NCBI GenBank assembly: GCA_947494545.1
Contig: CANLVH010000012.1
Location: 32,388 to 96,387 of the forward strand
DNA from: an uncultured Mesonia sp.
Lineage (GTDB): Bacteria; Bacteroidota; Bacteroidia; Flavobacteriales; Flavobacteriaceae
DNA: 64,000 bases
Direction: 5' to 3'
In this document: positions 1 to 9,207 of the stretch, piece after piece
How the letters are laid out: each line of letters starts with the position of its first letter
Numbering within the stretch: position 1 is the stretch's first letter
The notes under the pieces: model-generated
The model's input: only the letters and a program-made list of their open reading frames with translations
The model's database searches: none
What the model was told of the DNA's origin: nothing
Program-made: the position numbers and the translations under genes

Positions 1-148
1 GCTCTATTTCTTCAATAATTTTTTCTTGCTCCCAAGCATAATTGAATTGCCAAAAGTTGTCTTCTAATTTTTTATAAAAATCAAAAATTAGATAAGCAAC
101 CAAAACAGAAAAAGTAATCCAAAGTATTTTATTTAATTGTGGTTTCAT
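1..148 (-). CDS. Partial membrane-anchored protein, cut by window edge
   Basis: An open frame starts with ATG at 148 and runs off the left edge, giving 49 codons. It begins MKPQLNKILWITF, followed by a hydrophobic stretch over residues 8-22, so it is a single N-terminal membrane anchor with a charged, aromatic region after it. It lies 11 bases downstream of the SGNH hydrolase gene on the same strand, so it is probably the next gene of the polysaccharide operon. Membrane-anchored SGNH or acyltransfer partners are common at such places, but too little is visible to name it. Confidence 0.5.
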   Translation of the reverse strand, partial: MKPQLNKILWITFSVLVAYLIFDFYKKLEDNFWQFNYAWEQEKIIEEIE

Positions 149-159
149 AAGCTTAGTTA

Positions 160-1128
160 TTACTCTGTTTGTTGCTCGATAAAGCTTGTAATTTCTTTCG
201 CTAGAAAGTTAACGCCTTTATTGTTTGGATGCAATCCGTCTTGACTCAAATAATCTTTTGCCCAATCTGCATTCTCTCTCATTTTTTCTCCCACAGAAAG
301 TTTTAAAAGCTGTGGTTTGCCTTTTATATATGCTGTTATTCTTTCTGCTAATGCTTTATTAAATTGATCTCTTTTTGTGTTGGTTGTCGGTAGTGGAGTG
401 ATATAAATTATTCTTGAAGAAGGATATTTTGTGATCAGCTTATTCATTATTGTTTTTATATTTTTCTCAGCAACAGAAATATCTTTCTTCCAATCGTTAG
501 TGCCAATTAATAGGGTATAAAAGTCAGCTTCTGGTATTTTATCAATTCTTTTTAAAACTTTTTCTGTAGAATTACCGCCTTCTGCTTCGTGAGGGAAACC
601 ATAAATGTCAGTGTTACTTCCTGTAAAATAAAAATCAGGATTTAATTCTTCCATTTTTTTTCTTAGCTTAGAAGCTGAAGACCACCAAGTTTGACTGTCG
701 CCAATCGTACAAACCCTGAGATTTCCATCTTGGCTTGATGCCGCTTTGATAGTTTCAATTGTCACTTCTTCAAAATTATCAATAAGTAAAGGTTCTTTAT
801 AGAACCAATTTACATTTGACATAATGCTTGTTGAGTCTTTGTAATTTATCCAGCCAAAGCGAAAATAGCCAAGTTTATCATCTTGCGTTTTGATGCGATA
901 ATAACCGTTAAAATTAAAATCTGAATAATCATCTTTATACAACAAAGGCGCATTAATTTCACCGTGTTTTGGTGCAAAAATTATTTTGTCACTTTCCGTC
1001 TTAATGAAAAAATTCCCTAAAGTATTTACTTTTTCTACAGATGTTTCTTCTTTTAAATGCTTGTTATCTTCACAAGCCATAAAAACCAAAATGAAAATGC
1101 TTAAAGCAAAATATATTGTTCTACTCAC
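160..1128 (-). CDS. SGNH/GDSL-type hydrolase lipoprotein
   Basis: This 322-residue protein has a lipoprotein signal ending at Cys19 (ILVFMAC). The SGNH fold signature is present: the nucleophile Ser145 in IGDSQ, the block III motif GTND near residue 200, and the Asp297/His300 pair in DGLHP. Such enzymes remove or transfer acyl groups on sugars; in a polysaccharide operon this suggests O-acetyl or other acyl tailoring in the periplasm or at the cell surface. The first codon is GTG (1126-1128), the only start that keeps the signal peptide. The gene follows the PaaK-like ligase by 12 bases. The substrate cannot be read from the sequence. Confidence 0.8.
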   Translation of the reverse strand: MSRTIYFALSIFILVFMACEDNKHLKEETSVEKVNTLGNFFIKTESDKIIFAPKHGEINAPLLYKDDYSDFNFNGYYRIKTQDDKLGYFRFGWINYKDSTSIMSNVNWFYKEPLLIDNFEEVTIETIKAASSQDGNLRVCTIGDSQTWWSSASKLRKKMEELNPDFYFTGSNTDIYGFPHEAEGGNSTEKVLKRIDKIPEADFYTLLIGTNDWKKDISVAEKNIKTIMNKLITKYPSSRIIYITPLPTTNTKRDQFNKALAERITAYIKGKPQLLKLSVGEKMRENADWAKDYLSQDGLHPNNKGVNFLAKEITSFIEQQTE

Positions 1129-1140
1129 AACCTTAGTATT

Positions 1141-2388
1141 TTAATTAATTTTAGAGATTACAAATTTAAACTTCTTGTTTTTAGACTTTTGTAAATCTTC
1201 TTCTTGAACCTCATTTATGATGATTTTAATTTCGCTACCAAGTCTGTCTGTTAATTGTTTTTGAAGCTTGACTTTCTCAGCTGTTTCAAAATGATCAGTC
1301 ACTAAAAGAATTTCTATTTCAGACACAGAATGTTGAATGAGTTGCGCTTTTTTAATGCCATTTATTCCTTTAAAAGCAACATCCATTCTGCCTATTTTTG
1401 ATCCGTCGGGAAGCAAAACATAATCTTCTACTCTTCCTTGAATTTCATCAATTTCTAATGATTTATGTTTGTCATCGTATTTATTTTGATGTTGAACGAC
1501 ATCGTTAACTTCATAGCGGATTAAAGGAAATAATTTATTGATAAGGCCAGTTGTTATAATCTTATCAGATTTATATTCGTTTACGGAATATAATGGTGGT
1601 TCATAATATTTTTCATTTTCAGAATATAAAGCTATCGTTCTTTCTGCAGTGCCATACCAGTCAAAGACTTTGGCGTGGAAACACTCCTGAATTTTATCTT
1701 TCTGAAATTCTAATAAACTTTCAGAACTGGTGAAAACTAATGGAATAATTAATTTTTTACTCGCACTTTCTAATAAAGTAGCTAATGTGTATGCGGAACT
1801 TGGATAAGCTAATAATGCTTTTGGTTTAAAATCTATAATTTTATCTATAATCTTAGGAAGATTTTTTTCATTTAAATGATAACTGGAAATAAAAAGTGTG
1901 TTTGCATATTTGCCAAAATAAAACAGTTTATCTCTACCTAAATCTCCTCTCAAGGAAAGCTTTTTATCTTTAATTGCTAAGCCAGATCTTTTTCTGTACC
2001 ACCAAACGTATGCGTTTTCTTTGAGGATTGATTTAAAATCACGATATACAACAAGCGGCGAACCTGTGCTACCACTTGTGTAGCCTTTTGTGGAGGTGAT
2101 GTTTTTCTTTTTAGAAAAAAATAGTATAGGATTTTCCTTAATGTGTTCTTTACGTAGAATTGGTAGTTTTTCTAAGTCATCTAAGGAATGTATTTGATGA
2201 ATATCTACCTCATTTTTCTCATAAAATTCAGGATAAAACTTTGTATTTTTTGCAGCTTCAATGATTTTTAAAAATTCCTCATTTTGTCTTTCAGCTAAAG
2301 AGTCTAGTTGGAAATAATTATTAATTTTTTTTATTTCTTTTTCCAGTAAAAAATTATGTCGTAAATGAAATTTTAGAAAATCTTTCAT
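1141..2388 (-). CDS. PaaK/CapK-like adenylate-forming ligase
   Basis: The 415-residue product belongs to the phenylacetate-CoA ligase / CapK branch of the AMP-forming ligases. The phosphate-binding loop YTSGSTGSP is at about 103-111, and a WYGTAE adenylate motif is near residue 245. Close relatives (CapK) occur in capsule loci, where their substrate is mostly unknown; they could activate an acyl or amino acid for decoration of the glycan. The ATG overlaps the stop of the next upstream gene by four bases, indicating translational coupling. The family call is firm, the substrate unknown. Confidence 0.8.
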   Translation of the reverse strand: MKDFLKFHLRHNFLLEKEIKKINNYFQLDSLAERQNEEFLKIIEAAKNTKFYPEFYEKNEVDIHQIHSLDDLEKLPILRKEHIKENPILFFSKKKNITSTKGYTSGSTGSPLVVYRDFKSILKENAYVWWYRKRSGLAIKDKKLSLRGDLGRDKLFYFGKYANTLFISSYHLNEKNLPKIIDKIIDFKPKALLAYPSSAYTLATLLESASKKLIIPLVFTSSESLLEFQKDKIQECFHAKVFDWYGTAERTIALYSENEKYYEPPLYSVNEYKSDKIITTGLINKLFPLIRYEVNDVVQHQNKYDDKHKSLEIDEIQGRVEDYVLLPDGSKIGRMDVAFKGINGIKKAQLIQHSVSEIEILLVTDHFETAEKVKLQKQLTDRLGSEIKIIINEVQEEDLQKSKNKKFKFVISKIN

Positions 2389-2813
2389 TCCTCTATTTTT
2401 TTAATGATTTTAGCTGGAATGCCCGCAACTACACAATTATCTGGTACGCTATTTATGACAACTGCATTAGCGCCAACCGTCACATTATTACCAATAGTAA
2501 TTGGGCCTAAAATTTTAGATCCTGTAGCCAAATAAACATTATCACCTATTACGGGAACTTCATAATGTCCTGATCTTCCACCAACAGTTACTTGAGTGCC
2601 AATCACACAGTTTTTACCAATAATTGTTCTTTTATGTAATACAACACCAATACCGTTATAAGCAAATTGTGTCCCTTTTCCTAAAACACATTCATAAGGA
2701 ATACTTGAATTATAAATTAAAAAACATACTAACTTTATAAGTTTAGGAAGTAGCGGGATTTTATTTTTATATAGCTTATGCGCTATTTTGTAAAAGGAAT
2801 AAGCGTTGACCAT
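2385..2813 (-). CDS. Serine acetyltransferase-like hexapeptide-repeat transferase
   Basis: This 142-residue protein is built of left-handed beta-helix hexapeptide repeats over residues 55-130 (IGKNCVIGTQVTVGG, IGDNVYLATG, IGNNVTVGANAVV). It matches the CysE/LbH family in reduced form, without the long N-terminal helical domain of true cysteine-biosynthesis CysE. In polysaccharide operons such short forms O-acetylate sugars using acetyl-CoA in the cytoplasm. It overlaps the PaaK-like gene by four bases and sits three bases after the CapA-like gene. A role in free serine acetylation is less likely from the context. Confidence 0.8.
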   Translation of the reverse strand: MVNAYSFYKIAHKLYKNKIPLLPKLIKLVCFLIYNSSIPYECVLGKGTQFAYNGIGVVLHKRTIIGKNCVIGTQVTVGGRSGHYEVPVIGDNVYLATGSKILGPITIGNNVTVGANAVVINSVPDNCVVAGIPAKIIKKIEE

Positions 2814-2816
2814 AAC

Positions 2817-3836
2817 TTATTTATAAGGATTATATAAGTTTAAATACATTAAAGAGCCTCTTACAGCTTGCGTTAATTTTACATAAAAGTATTTAATTTT
2901 AAACTCAAAGTTATCATAGGTTTTAAAAATCGGGTAATATCTCGGTAAACTATTATTTTTTTTATAATAAGAAAGGTAGTTTTCCACAGAACTTTCTATA
3001 TTTTTTACTGGTACTTCACCATTGTATTCAACTTTATCTTGTGTTTCATTCATTTGAATTTTGTGTAACTCAAAATCGTTTTTTGACTTAATCTTAATGA
3101 TGTATCCTGAGTTTACCTTTGAATCATTATAAATAAGTTTTTTATCTAAAAATTGTTTCTGAGGCAAAATAAAATTACCTACAGAGTAAAAAATATGCGA
3201 ATCATTATAATTTTCGTAAGACTGAACAATATGAGGATGAGAACCTATTATAAAATCAGCGCCGGCATCTATCATTTTTCTGCACCACTTTCTATCTGCC
3301 GGAATAGGGTTGTCTTTTAATTCAAATCCAAAATGAGGTAAAACTATTATTGTGGCTTCAGGGTTATTTTTTTTAGCATCTTCTATTTCTTTTGAATTCA
3401 AATTCTTAATTGTTGCTATATTTTTATTAGAAGAAGCCAAAGTCAATTGACTATTGTAGCCAAATATGATAAATTGCTTTCCATCAATGACGATGTTTTG
3501 GTACTTAACTTTATCCGTACCAAAATAATTAATCTTTAGTTTATTTAAATTAAAAATTGTTTGTTTTAAACTTCCGTGAAAATCGTTGATATGGTTATTA
3601 GCTAGAGATACTAGAATGTTTTTCTGTTTGAAAATTCCGATATTTGAAATTTTCGTATAAAGATTAAATTTATCATTTTTCACTGGTTTTAAATCAGCTG
3701 TTGACTCCGCCAGAGGTCCTTCCAAATTAAATATTAGCGTGTCATTTTCATTAGATAACAGACTGTTATTTAATGATGAAATATCAACCTGATGATCAGC
3801 TAATGCGACATCTCCAGCAATTATTAGGCTTCCCAT
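2817..3836 (-). CDS. CapA family protein (PGA_cap metallophosphatase-like)
   Basis: The 339-residue protein has the CapA / poly-gamma-glutamate synthesis domain: GDVALAD near the start, NLEGPL at about 49, NNHIND at about 100, and HPHIVQ near 200, with SVGNF following. The fold is that of calcineurin-like metallophosphatases. No signal peptide or clear membrane anchor is visible at the N-terminus. CapA-type proteins help attach or release capsular polymers; here the product is probably an accessory factor of polysaccharide assembly. The start lies inside the end of the GT4 gene (13-base overlap), so the genes are coupled. Confidence 0.8.
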   Translation of the reverse strand: MGSLIIAGDVALADHQVDISSLNNSLLSNENDTLIFNLEGPLAESTADLKPVKNDKFNLYTKISNIGIFKQKNILVSLANNHINDFHGSLKQTIFNLNKLKINYFGTDKVKYQNIVIDGKQFIIFGYNSQLTLASSNKNIATIKNLNSKEIEDAKKNNPEATIIVLPHFGFELKDNPIPADRKWCRKMIDAGADFIIGSHPHIVQSYENYNDSHIFYSVGNFILPQKQFLDKKLIYNDSKVNSGYIIKIKSKNDFELHKIQMNETQDKVEYNGEVPVKNIESSVENYLSYYKKNNSLPRYYPIFKTYDNFEFKIKYFYVKLTQAVRGSLMYLNLYNPYK

Positions 3837-4930
3837 TTTTCGTTTAGTTTTTGAAAGAAGTTATTGACGACTTGTTCTTGAGAAAACCTGCTCTTAATAT
3901 TATCAATAGCAGATTTTGACAGTCTGTTAATCTCTTGAATATTTAAGATTCTTAAAATTTCATCAACATATTCATCCGGAGTTGCTTCTTTATTTAAAAT
4001 CAAACCTGAATCTTTAACTATTTGCTTATTAAAACCATTATCTGTAACTATAGGTATTAATCCATACGCCATTGCTTCTGTCAAGGCATTGGAGTGTCCT
4101 TCACCTTTGTGTTTTGTTGGGAAGATAAAGAAAATGGACTCTTTCATTATTTTATTTATTTCCTTTTTATTTAGAGGTGGCAGGAATTTAAAGCTTGATA
4201 AATTGTTATTTGACAAAAATTCATTTTCCAATTCTTCATTTTCAAAACTGCCAATAACAGTTGTTTCAACATTAATATTTTTCTCTAATAACAACCGATG
4301 TACTTCTTGTATTGTTTCAATCCCTTTTTCGTAATTTATTCTACCGAAATATAAGATTCTTATCGTATTTAAATCCTTAATGATTTTTTTCGTCACAATC
4401 TCTTTGTCCAAAACATAGTTTGGATAGTAAAACATTGCATTTTTATAGTCAAACTTTTTTTCGATATAGGATAAATAAATTTCACCTTCGACAGTTATTA
4501 AATCAGCTTTATTTATCACATTTTTTAATGTTGAAAAGTAAAAAGAACTCCCGTTTTCAACATAATTTATAAATGACCCTGCTCTGATATCTAACAGAAT
4601 ACGGAGTTTATTAATTGTCAATATTTTGATGATGAAATATTCTATGTAAATAAAATATTTATAGAGCGGCGTAAAATGAACAATAGTATTTTTAGGAGTT
4701 GATGATGCTGTTTTTATTAACTTAAAAAAGAAACGAAACCAATTGAAAAGATAGCTTATAAAACCCAGTAAATTTTTATTTTTTAGGATGGGATATGCAA
4801 TGCAAGTGACGTCAAACTGTCTTCGTTTGTATTCATCAACATTTCTTTTATTTGCAGTAGCAAAACCTCCAACTATCTTACCAAGACCGTCGTCTATAAT
4901 GCCTATATATACTATTTTATTACGTTTCAC
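3824..4930 (-). CDS. Glycosyltransferase family 4 protein
   Basis: This is a GT-B glycosyltransferase. The C-terminal half holds ILYFGRINYEKGIE and the nucleotide-sugar motif GHSNALTEAMAYG with the E-x7-E pair typical of GT4. The frame is open to an ATG at 4972, but the GTG at 4928-4930 gives VKRNKIVYIGI, the usual start of these proteins, and reduces the overlap with the polymerase gene from 53 to 11 bases, so the GTG is preferred (368 residues). It probably adds one sugar to the lipid-linked repeat unit on the cytoplasmic face. Only one glycosyltransferase is seen here, so others must lie beyond the left edge. Confidence 0.82.
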   Translation of the reverse strand: MKRNKIVYIGIIDDGLGKIVGGFATANKRNVDEYKRRQFDVTCIAYPILKNKNLLGFISYLFNWFRFFFKLIKTASSTPKNTIVHFTPLYKYFIYIEYFIIKILTINKLRILLDIRAGSFINYVENGSSFYFSTLKNVINKADLITVEGEIYLSYIEKKFDYKNAMFYYPNYVLDKEIVTKKIIKDLNTIRILYFGRINYEKGIETIQEVHRLLLEKNINVETTVIGSFENEELENEFLSNNNLSSFKFLPPLNKKEINKIMKESIFFIFPTKHKGEGHSNALTEAMAYGLIPIVTDNGFNKQIVKDSGLILNKEATPDEYVDEILRILNIQEINRLSKSAIDNIKSRFSQEQVVNNFFQKLNEKWEA

Positions 4931-6122
4931 TTTTTGAAATTTTATAATTGAGAATAGGGTAAAGTAAGACAAGAGATAGCATTAAAAACGCTAGATTGTT
5001 TAAAGCAAATGAAAATAAACTGTCAAAAAGTAAAGCTAAATAAATTGCTATGATAACAAGCCATTTTTCTCGCGAAGTACCGTGTATTAAAGGGGTAAAT
5101 AAAATAATTAGATACGTTAATGCTCCTAAAATTCCTAATTCTACAAACAAATGTGGGTAGTAAGTATCTGTAGTTGCTAAATGGTTTAAACCATGCCAGT
5201 TGAAATTAACCTTTGCGTAAACTGGCGAGTCATATTTGGTAGATGCCGCACCACCAAAACTTCCTGCTCCTCTCCCTATTAAATTAAAATTGGCAATATC
5301 TTCAAACATTACACGATAAGAATCGCTACGAGCCGAATTTCCTTCTGTAATATAGGTTTCTATTCTAAATATTAGCTGTTCTGTAAAATCTTTGGTTTTA
5401 GCGGGTATTATGGTAATGCTCGCCACTAAAAAAACAATAAAACCTATAAGAAAGTTAAGCTTATATTTACTTGTAATAAAAAGGATAAAGAAAAAAACCC
5501 CTATGGCTTTAAAAGATAAGCTAGCAAACAAGCCCAGAAAGAAAATAACTAACAACGCATTTTTAAATTTGCCATGATATAAAATTTTAATAATAAAAAA
5601 AGCTATTAAATTGAGGAAACCGTATAACGCAAAAAAACCGGTTAAGCCCACTCCCCTTAAAATACCCATAGTTGTATTTGCCCAATAAATATTTCTTCCG
5701 TTTACCTCAATATGATTATAAAACCACAAAGGCGATACTCCATTTACCCATTGTATATAAATAAAAATTTGATAAATGTTACTTAATAACGCATAAGCGA
5801 CTATTATAGTTAAGACTAATTTTGCATAATTTTTTATTGAAAAACTGTAAAAGAGAACAACTATAGGAAACATATACCTTAATGTAGCTTCTAAAGCGGC
5901 AAAAAGATTAAAAGAGATTAAAATTCCAACAATTAAAAAAGGTAAGAATAGGAAGGTTGCTACAACTAAATTTTTACCGTATTTATTATTTATAAAAACA
6001 AAACCGGCCATATATACAATTGCCAGCAGTTTGGTAATACTACCGGCCGAGGGATGCGTAAAATTTAAGATCTCCCCAATAAAAACGATTATAAAAGGTA
6101 AAATTATAGCCGCCTTTTTCAA
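4920..6122 (-). CDS. O-antigen polymerase-like membrane protein (Wzy-type)
   Basis: The 400-residue protein is almost entirely membrane segments, about 10-12, with a larger polar loop at about 250-320 that contains RSDSYRVMFEDI and GRGAGSFGG. This pattern fits O-antigen polymerase/ligase proteins, which join repeat units in the periplasm. The partner flippase and chain-length regulator are in the same operon, supporting a Wzy role. The frame has no ATG near its start: the TTG at 6120-6122 is the only plausible start that retains the first membrane helix (KKAAIILPF). Fold class is clear; polymerase versus ligase is inferred from context. Confidence 0.75.
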   Translation of the reverse strand: MKKAAIILPFIIVFIGEILNFTHPSAGSITKLLAIVYMAGFVFINNKYGKNLVVATFLFLPFLIVGILISFNLFAALEATLRYMFPIVVLFYSFSIKNYAKLVLTIIVAYALLSNIYQIFIYIQWVNGVSPLWFYNHIEVNGRNIYWANTTMGILRGVGLTGFFALYGFLNLIAFFIIKILYHGKFKNALLVIFFLGLFASLSFKAIGVFFFILFITSKYKLNFLIGFIVFLVASITIIPAKTKDFTEQLIFRIETYITEGNSARSDSYRVMFEDIANFNLIGRGAGSFGGAASTKYDSPVYAKVNFNWHGLNHLATTDTYYPHLFVELGILGALTYLIILFTPLIHGTSREKWLVIIAIYLALLFDSLFSFALNNLAFLMLSLVLLYPILNYKISKSET

Positions 6123-6173
6123 GACTTGTATGTTTATCGTTAAGTTTATTTTGCTGATTTTTATAGTTATAGT

Positions 6174-7079
6174 TTACTTCCAATGGTCAAGATTGACGTT
6201 AAGCAGTTTTTCTGTTTTAGAAATGTCGCTAACAAAAAGAGGTTTCAGAATTTTTTTGTAATTAGAATAATCTTCCTTATCCGAAGCATTTTTAGTATTC
6301 CATTCCTTAAAGGCATTTTTAATTTTAATTCTTTTTGATAAAGGTAATACTGGATCTATGATTTTCTGAACCAATAACTTTTTATATTTATTCTGGCTGT
6401 AAACAATTTTCTGTAAGGAATTGAATTTGATTTTTCCCGTTTTATTCAATACTGAAAAATCGGGGATGTAATTTGTATCTACCTCTAAAAAACTAAAAAT
6501 ACTAGTAACCACTTTTTGCGGATTATCTTTAACATCTTCATAAAAAACAACACAAAGCTGGTCTTTACGGAATTTCTTTAACAAGTATTCCAATTGCTCC
6601 CCATATTTACTATGAGATACATAGGTTAACTCCGATTTTTCGCTCAAACTACCGGTTAATCTTTCGCTCTCTTTTTCTAATGCAGTTTTAAAATCAAGAT
6701 TTTCGATATTCATTTTTTTTGCATATCTATAAGCAGATATCGCCCTATCTACCGGATTTCTTAAAACTAAAAGTAACTTTACATTAGGATCAAAATCATA
6801 AATACGGTCTATAGCTTTTTTGAAATATACGTAGTGTACACAACCGTGCAAAATTATTTTTTGATCATTATAGCCTTCGTTTATATAATCTTTTTCAAAT
6901 AAATCTATTCCTTTTTCAAAAAAACCATCGTTAACAAAATAAGCATAATCTTTTAAGGTGCTTGGCCCGCATATTTCAGGATGTTGTGCAATCCAATTAT
7001 AAACCGAAGTAGTTGCGCATTTCTGTGCACCAATTAATAGCGTGTTAGGTTTAATTTTATGTTTTGAACTCATTGTCAT
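6174..7079 (-). CDS. PAPS-dependent sulfotransferase
   Basis: The 301-residue protein has both PAPS-binding signatures of the Sulfotransfer_1 family: the 5'-phosphosulfate loop GAQKCATTS at 17-25 and the 3'-phosphate motif LRNPVDRAISAYRY at about 106-119. It resembles bacterial relatives of heparan-sulfate sulfotransferases. It would move sulfate from PAPS to a hydroxyl or amine of the growing polysaccharide. The same operon encodes the full PAPS supply route and the PAP-removing enzyme CysQ, which strongly supports sulfation. Its ATG overlaps the flippase stop by four bases, and a 51-base gap separates it from the polymerase gene. Confidence 0.88.
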   Translation of the reverse strand: MTMSSKHKIKPNTLLIGAQKCATTSVYNWIAQHPEICGPSTLKDYAYFVNDGFFEKGIDLFEKDYINEGYNDQKIILHGCVHYVYFKKAIDRIYDFDPNVKLLLVLRNPVDRAISAYRYAKKMNIENLDFKTALEKESERLTGSLSEKSELTYVSHSKYGEQLEYLLKKFRKDQLCVVFYEDVKDNPQKVVTSIFSFLEVDTNYIPDFSVLNKTGKIKFNSLQKIVYSQNKYKKLLVQKIIDPVLPLSKRIKIKNAFKEWNTKNASDKEDYSNYKKILKPLFVSDISKTEKLLNVNLDHWK

Positions 7080-8380
7080 TTAAAATTATAATACGACCTA
7101 ATATTCATTTTCCTCTTTAAATATACAGCGCAGCCAACATTCCAAAAAATCATGCTAATTACTGTTGAAATAGCAGCACCAATACCACCATATATAGGCG
7201 TTAATGTAAAAGTTAAGACTAAGTTGATAAATAAAGCCGTGATAACAAAGTTTTGATAAACCTTTTGTTTGCCAATCATTTGCATAATAACACCAACAGA
7301 ACCGGAGAGGGAATTAAATAATTGCCCGGCACAAAATATAAATAGAATTATATAACCGGCTTTAAATTCATCGCCAAAAATACCCAGTAGAAAATCGTGA
7401 AAAATTATAATAATCGTCAAAACCGCCAGGGTAATCAAAAAATTGAGTTTGGTAGAAAATTGTATTAATTTTTTATAGACATTTTCTTTATTTGCAGCAT
7501 AATTTTGCGCAATCTTGGGCGCCAAAATAGAGTTGATAGCTTGTAGGGTAAAAGTGGTAAGCGTGGCCACTTTTAAACTTACATTATAAATACCCACATT
7601 GCTACTTTCTTCATAAATACCCATTACAAACGTATCCATCCAGCCCAATAAGACCAAAATAGAAGACGAAAGCAGCATAGGGAGCGAGTCTTTTAAAAAA
7701 TGCCAAGAATTGTTTTTGGTCTTAAAACTAAGTGAATTTATCTTATAAGCTGCCAAACCCAAACTGGATAAACCGGTAATTAAAATAGCATAAAAATGCG
7801 CTTGCACGATAATTATAGGGTCTTTACGGAAAGTATAAAAAACAATTAACAATAAGAGAGAAAACAAAAACCGACTAGGATTATCGAAAAAAGCGAAAAT
7901 ATTGTTTTGTTTTTTTGCCCTAAAATAACTAGAACTTACCAAAGCTAAAGACCAAAAAGGTACTGCAGCCAAAATCCATGGCAAATACGGCAACAACTCC
8001 GGTTTTGGCTCCCGAAACAGCTGTAAAACAATTGGCTCTCTTAAAAAGTAAATTATAGCCGCTAAAAATGCGCTGACTAAAAAAGATTTAAGAACAGATT
8101 TATAGAAAATACCGGTTTCGGAATCGTTGTGTTCATCGGAAAAAAAGCGAACTAAATTAATATCTAAACCAAGCCTTCCTATAACGCTTAGAATTAAAAA
8201 CATAGAAAAACCTATGGCGATAATTCCGTAAATATCTGCATCAAAATTTTTTGTGATAAAAACTGTAAAAAGATAGCCTATTGCGGTGCCGCCCACTCTA
8301 AACCCCAAAAAAGAAAATCCTTTAGTAAGGATTTCTTTTTGATCTGTATCTTGTAGTAGTTTTTGAAGCCGTTCTTTCAT
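7076..8380 (-). CDS. Polysaccharide flippase (Wzx-type)
   Basis: The 434-residue protein has about 12-14 hydrophobic segments and matches the MATE/MOP-type polysaccharide exporters: an N-terminal GFSFLGFRVGGTAIGYL helix and repeated paired helices to the C-terminus. It should flip the undecaprenyl-linked repeat unit across the inner membrane. The first 20 residues are charged and cytoplasmic. It lies one base after cysQ and is coupled to the sulfotransferase, a placement that suggests the repeat may be sulfated close to export. Two copies of the TTTACGGAA word occur here and in the next gene (7823, 6564). Confidence 0.85.
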   Translation of the reverse strand: MKERLQKLLQDTDQKEILTKGFSFLGFRVGGTAIGYLFTVFITKNFDADIYGIIAIGFSMFLILSVIGRLGLDINLVRFFSDEHNDSETGIFYKSVLKSFLVSAFLAAIIYFLREPIVLQLFREPKPELLPYLPWILAAVPFWSLALVSSSYFRAKKQNNIFAFFDNPSRFLFSLLLLIVFYTFRKDPIIIVQAHFYAILITGLSSLGLAAYKINSLSFKTKNNSWHFLKDSLPMLLSSSILVLLGWMDTFVMGIYEESSNVGIYNVSLKVATLTTFTLQAINSILAPKIAQNYAANKENVYKKLIQFSTKLNFLITLAVLTIIIIFHDFLLGIFGDEFKAGYIILFIFCAGQLFNSLSGSVGVIMQMIGKQKVYQNFVITALFINLVLTFTLTPIYGGIGAAISTVISMIFWNVGCAVYLKRKMNIRSYYNFK

Positions 8381-8381
8381 T

Positions 8382-9140
8382 TCATCGTTTCACCAAAAAA
8401 TTTGGATTGAGTAAATTCTCTTTGTTGTAACGCAAAGGTTTATCATCTTCCATATTTATAACTTCCAAATCTAAGCCTTTCAAAATTGCGTGTGCGGCGG
8501 CGGTATCCCACTCCATTGTTGGCGCAAAACGCGGATAGATATCTGCTTCGCTATCTGCAATAAGCATAAATTTTAAGCTACTACCCATAGAAACGGTTTC
8601 GGCATTCTCAAATTGCTCTATATAATTTCTGGTTTCTTCGTTTAAATGCGAACGCGAAGCCACAATACGTATATTACCGGTTTCGTTTTTAATGAGCTCT
8701 AGTTTGTGTTGCGGATCCATATTTTCGTCCATAAACGAGCCTATTTCCTTTCCGCCAAAGTAAAGTTTATCTAAAACCGGCGCATAAACTACGCCCAAAA
8801 TTGGGGTGTTTTTATGTATTAAAGCAATGTTTACAGTAAACTCGCCATTTTGTTTTACAAATTCTTTAGTGCCGTCTAACGGATCTACCATCCAGAAATA
8901 TTCCCAATCTTTACGCTCGCTGTACGGAATTTTTGCTCCTTCCTCCGAAAGGATAGGAAAATCTGTTTGCTTTAATTTTTCAACAATAGCATCGTTTGCT
9001 TTTTTGTCTGCAATGGTTAGCGGACTGTCGTCTTTTTTAATTTCTACCCCAAAATCGTCAGAGTTGTAGACTTCTAAAATCTTTATGCCGGCATCTCTAG
9101 CCGCGTCTATAATTAAGGGAATATATTCTTTTACATTCAT
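8382..9140 (-). CDS. cysQ: 3'(2'),5'-bisphosphate nucleotidase CysQ
   Basis: This 252-residue member of the inositol monophosphatase family carries the metal-binding motif DPLDGTKEF at 86-94, the acidic pair in LSEEG at 64-68, and a C-terminal WDTAAAHAIL motif. CysQ hydrolyses PAP (3'-phosphoadenosine 5'-phosphate) to AMP, relieving product inhibition of sulfotransferases. Its place between the PAPS synthesis genes and the sulfotransferase/flippase pair fits this role exactly. Length agrees with E. coli CysQ (246). Confidence 0.92.
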   Translation of the reverse strand: MNVKEYIPLIIDAARDAGIKILEVYNSDDFGVEIKKDDSPLTIADKKANDAIVEKLKQTDFPILSEEGAKIPYSERKDWEYFWMVDPLDGTKEFVKQNGEFTVNIALIHKNTPILGVVYAPVLDKLYFGGKEIGSFMDENMDPQHKLELIKNETGNIRIVASRSHLNEETRNYIEQFENAETVSMGSSLKFMLIADSEADIYPRFAPTMEWDTAAAHAILKGLDLEVINMEDDKPLRYNKENLLNPNFLVKR

Positions 9141-9207
9141 AACAATTTTTTTTTAAGCCAAAAAGATAGCGCATTTTTTTAGCCGACTGGTAGATTTAGC
9201 ATTTATT

